This document shows positions 61,450 through 64,000 of a stretch of DNA of 64,000 bases, piece by piece. This stretch comes from Luteolibacter sp. Y139 (GTDB lineage Bacteria > Verrucomicrobiota > Verrucomicrobiia > Verrucomicrobiales > Akkermansiaceae). The stretch covers positions 62,001 to 126,000 of the forward strand of contig NZ_JBBUKT010000006.1 of assembly GCF_038066715.1 (NCBI RefSeq). The letters are read 5' to 3'. Position 1 is the stretch's first letter; each line of letters begins with the position of its first letter. The position numbers and the translations under genes are program-made. The notes under the pieces are model-generated. The model did not search any database and was not told the origin of the DNA. It worked only from the letters and a program-made list of their open reading frames with translations.

Positions 61450-64000
61450 CTACTTTTCCGCCAGCCCGCGCAGCCAATCCGTGGTGGCGGGATAGTGCCG
61501 GAGACCGGGGGATGCGGCGATCATCCCGCCGATGACCTGACTCCGGGTTTCTCGTGGGAGCTGACAGATGGTTTCTGCCGCCCGCTCGCCCAGGCGTTTG
61601 GCCCATTCAGCTCCTCCGGTGGATTCGTAGGGATAGGGACGGTTCACGATCGAGGCGATCCAGAGCCGAGCGCGCGTGGCCGGATCCGTCTCGCTCCATA
61701 GTGCCGTGACTTCCCGGGCCGCATGATAGCGCTGGAAGGCAGGCCCATTGAAACGGCCGCCTCCATAGTCGGCGCCATCGCCGTCTGCGACCGCCGGGCC
61801 TTCGGTGGCCATTTCGGCGATCCTCGGTGCCAAGCCGCGAAGATCCAGCGCGAGGGCGGCGAGAAACACGCCGTTCATCATGCCGTCATGTTGATGCAGG
61901 CAGGGAGTGACGAAGGCCTCCAGTCGAGACAGCCGGTCCGGCGATCCTTCAGTCAGGCGCAATAGGACATCGATACCGGAATCGAATCCGCTGAAGCCTC
62001 CTTCGCTTGCGCGGGTGATCTCGTCGAGATGAGCTGCCGCTCCAGGCAATCGGGACAGTGCTTCGATCGCCTCTGAATACGTATTTGCACCGGCGAAATC
62101 GCCCGTCTGCGGATCCTTCAGCTCGGCCAAGAGCAGGGGCATCAATTCCCTGGTGTCTGAAGGGGAGAGCTTAGTCCGGCCTAACAGAGTCATCGCTTCG
62201 CCGCGGCGAACGTAGTCCTCGGTGCGGTGACGGACGATTTCCATGAGCACCGGCACGCGGGCTGGAGCGGCATCGGGATCGTGCTCGATTTGAAATTCGG
62301 CGACCTCCATTACCAAATCGTTGAGGTCCTTGGGTGAGATCAATGCCAGAAGGTCCTTGGCGGCCCGGGGAGAGGCGGCGGCGAGGGTATTGAAGATGAG
62401 CTTTCGCTCATCCAGATTGGCCTGCTGGAACTCGCCGATCAGATGGTCTTTCCAGAGTTCGGGGAAGTTCCGGCGCAGGCGATCGAGCGCCCATTGTCCG
62501 TTGCCGCCCGCGGCCCGGACTTCCTTCAGAAGCAGCTTCGAGCTGACTGCAAGGCGGAGCTTTTCCAAGGCCCGGTCGACCGGTTCGCGAAGCACCGGGC
62601 CGGCAGCGAGTTCACGCTTTTCCTGGAGCTCCTGGTAGCGGTCATGGACCTTGCGATGATCCGATGCTTCATCGGTCCCGTTGAGGCCAAAGCGTTTATC
62701 GAGGGCTTCGAATTCCTTGTCTTCGGCTCCTGGCACGGGAAGTGAAGCCTTCAAGCGTTCCAGTGCCGGCTGAAGTTCGAGAAAAGCCTCTTGTCCGATG
62801 CAATCGACGAGATCCGCCAGCGCGGGGGCCGGGATCGGGTCCTTGAAATGACGATCGAGGCAACGACCGATGACGTCCGTGAGCTGATCCAGCGCCGGGG
62901 TATCGTGACGCGGTGTGAGGCGTTGATCGAGGGGTGTCATCAACGAACGCCGGTCGATCTCGGGGGCTACCTTCCATCGTTCGCTGAGATGCGCTGGCAA
63001 CGCAGTATCGAGGAAATACTCCACCAGATTCAGGCATATTTGCGGCGTGTAGTCTTGATCCCATTGAGAACTGATGGAGATCCCCGCCCACACGGTGTCC
63101 CAAGTAATTTTCCGCGGAGTCGCTCCATCCTTCATGAAATAGAGCGAGCCGAAGCCGTCCGCGGTGGATCCACGGATTCCGTTCATGCGGTGGGAGTTTC
63201 TTTCGTCCGTGTTTGACCGGATCCGATCCAGCCAGAACAGCGTGTCGGCCAAGAAGCTCGCTTCTTTTTCCGAAAGAGGGATCAGACGAGCAGTGGAGCC
63301 GGGTTGATCGGCCAGGGGATTGCGGCCGACTGCCCCTTGCGAATTGTAGTCGGTGGCGATCAGCACCGGTGAGTCCACTCCGAAGCGTAGGGCAAAGATG
63401 TGTTTGCTGAAGCTATAGCATCCCGAGGAACTCCAATCATGCAGCCACCATCCGGACTTGGGTGGAGCGACGTGGTCCCGGTCATCAATCGCAAGTTTCC
63501 AAGTCCGGCGGTGGGTAGAGGTTCGATTGGCTTCCGCGAAGGCGAGTGCGGCATCCTTGGGTGACATTTCCCAGAAGCCGGGAGGCAGGGCGGTTTCCAT
63601 CGCATCCTCCGGTCCATCGAAGGAATCGCGGTGCTTTTTACCCCGGCAGAATGCGAGCAACTCCGCGTCGCTCGCACCGTTCAGCGATTTGAAGTTGTAG
63701 GGCTTCCGTGTCGCCGGCGGAGGAGCGACCGGTTTGCCATCCCATGCTTCGCCTTCGAGAGGATAGTTCAGGCCGCCCGCTTTCGCGATCTGCTCCATCG
63801 TTTCGCCCGGCTGCATCACGCGGATGTGCGAGTGCTCCGGGATCTCGCCGGCGGAGTAGCGCTTCGCCGCGGGGTCCCAACGGAAGACGAATTGCCGCAG
63901 CGCGGCATCCGTGGCAGCAGTCTTCGGGCCGAAGGCGATCTCGACCCGCCCATCGCCTTCCTCATCGTAGCAGGTGTAGCCCCACTCGTTGATCTCGTCG
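61450..64000 (-). CDS. Large protein with helical repeats, N-terminus beyond the window
   Basis: About 849 residues are visible. The frame is open through to the right edge, so it is 5'-truncated there; the earliest visible residues read DEINEWGYTCYDEEGDGRVE. An internal GTG at 63819 is not the true start, since the upstream part (RQFVFRWDPAAKRYSAGEIP) is clearly coding. HIRVMQPGETMEQIAKAGGL near the edge resembles the start of a LysM-type motif. A middle segment has WWLHDWSSSGCYSFSKHIFA; the second half is alpha-helical, HEAT-like (LRRNFPELWKDHLIGEFQQA). Function unknown. It is upstream of pyk, 118 bp away. Confidence 0.8.
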   Translation of the reverse strand, partial: DEINEWGYTCYDEEGDGRVEIAFGPKTAATDAALRQFVFRWDPAAKRYSAGEIPEHSHIRVMQPGETMEQIAKAGGLNYPLEGEAWDGKPVAPPPATRKPYNFKSLNGASDAELLAFCRGKKHRDSFDGPEDAMETALPPGFWEMSPKDAALAFAEANRTSTHRRTWKLAIDDRDHVAPPKSGWWLHDWSSSGCYSFSKHIFALRFGVDSPVLIATDYNSQGAVGRNPLADQPGSTARLIPLSEKEASFLADTLFWLDRIRSNTDERNSHRMNGIRGSTADGFGSLYFMKDGATPRKITWDTVWAGISISSQWDQDYTPQICLNLVEYFLDTALPAHLSERWKVAPEIDRRSLMTPLDQRLTPRHDTPALDQLTDVIGRCLDRHFKDPIPAPALADLVDCIGQEAFLELQPALERLKASLPVPGAEDKEFEALDKRFGLNGTDEASDHRKVHDRYQELQEKRELAAGPVLREPVDRALEKLRLAVSSKLLLKEVRAAGGNGQWALDRLRRNFPELWKDHLIGEFQQANLDERKLIFNTLAAASPRAAKDLLALISPKDLNDLVMEVAEFQIEHDPDAAPARVPVLMEIVRHRTEDYVRRGEAMTLLGRTKLSPSDTRELMPLLLAELKDPQTGDFAGANTYSEAIEALSRLPGAAAHLDEITRASEGGFSGFDSGIDVLLRLTEGSPDRLSRLEAFVTPCLHQHDGMMNGVFLAALALDLRGLAPRIAEMATEGPAVADGDGADYGGGRFNGPAFQRYHAAREVTALWSETDPATRARLWIASIVNRPYPYESTGGAEWAKRLGERAAETICQLPRETRSQVIGGMIAASPGLRHYPATTDWLRGLAEK

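Noticed and set aside
1-64000. Insertion sequences, prophage genes, restriction or toxin systems
   Set aside because: No transposase, integrase, phage structural gene, methyltransferase or toxin-antitoxin pair was recognised anywhere in the window.

Overview
The window is high-GC bacterial DNA and most resembles the phylum Verrucomicrobiota (Verrucomicrobiales, Luteolibacter/Haloferula-like); this is an inference from gene content, not a database match. Lineage markers are three consecutive pilin-like genes of the Verru_Chthon cassette type, an ECF sigma/FecR pair of the Rhodopirellula/Verrucomicrobium type, a VPExSS...RRR (PEP-CTERM-like) sorting tail, several secreted proteins ending in a DPDGDGxxNxxE module, and a dense set of exported glycosidases.

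Layout. 1-3.7 kb (minus): a MacAB/TolC-type efflux operon, cut by the left edge inside the permease. 3.7-13.2 kb: a GH31 alpha-glucosidase-like enzyme divergent from a GH89 alpha-N-acetylglucosaminidase, then an overlapping ECF sigma/FecR pair and a LamG surface protein. 13.3-17.8 kb: a Gly/Tyr/Gln-rich lipoprotein, galE, and three pilin-like cassette genes (D, B, C). 17.9-21.6 kb (minus): a SurA-like prolyl isomerase, pdxA, an HTH-metallo-beta-lactamase-fold fusion and a membrane protein, plus an Ala/Lys-rich lipoprotein. 21.7-24.7 kb: small genes, a glycosyltransferase-Rossmann fusion and a maltose-acetyltransferase-like enzyme. A tRNA-Val with a terminator lies at 24.8 kb.

25.4-42.5 kb is the centrepiece: a 5152-residue secreted repeat protein followed, in the same direction, by two short paralogous secreted proteins. 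The giant protein holds 24 SdrD-B-like repeats of about 102 residues. By eye they resolve into a 12-repeat block that was duplicated once in tandem. 42.5-51.1 kb carries a repeat protein, a GH76 mannanase-like enzyme with a ricin-B lectin tail, a three-gene operon of unknown secreted proteins, clusters of palindromic hairpins, and a TIM-barrel/GH99-like fusion. 51.2-64 kb is more housekeeping-like: sirtuin, TPR/HEAT-type proteins, tRNA-Ser, MarR-pgeF-ispE in overlapping frames, pyruvate kinase, and a large protein running off the right edge.

Together the genes suggest a cell that forages glycans (alpha-glucans, GlcNAc-containing glycans, alpha-mannans) and displays very large calcium-binding-type surface proteins. 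The ECF/FecR pair may control the neighbouring surface genes. Gene calls rest on reading the translated frames; no search was run.
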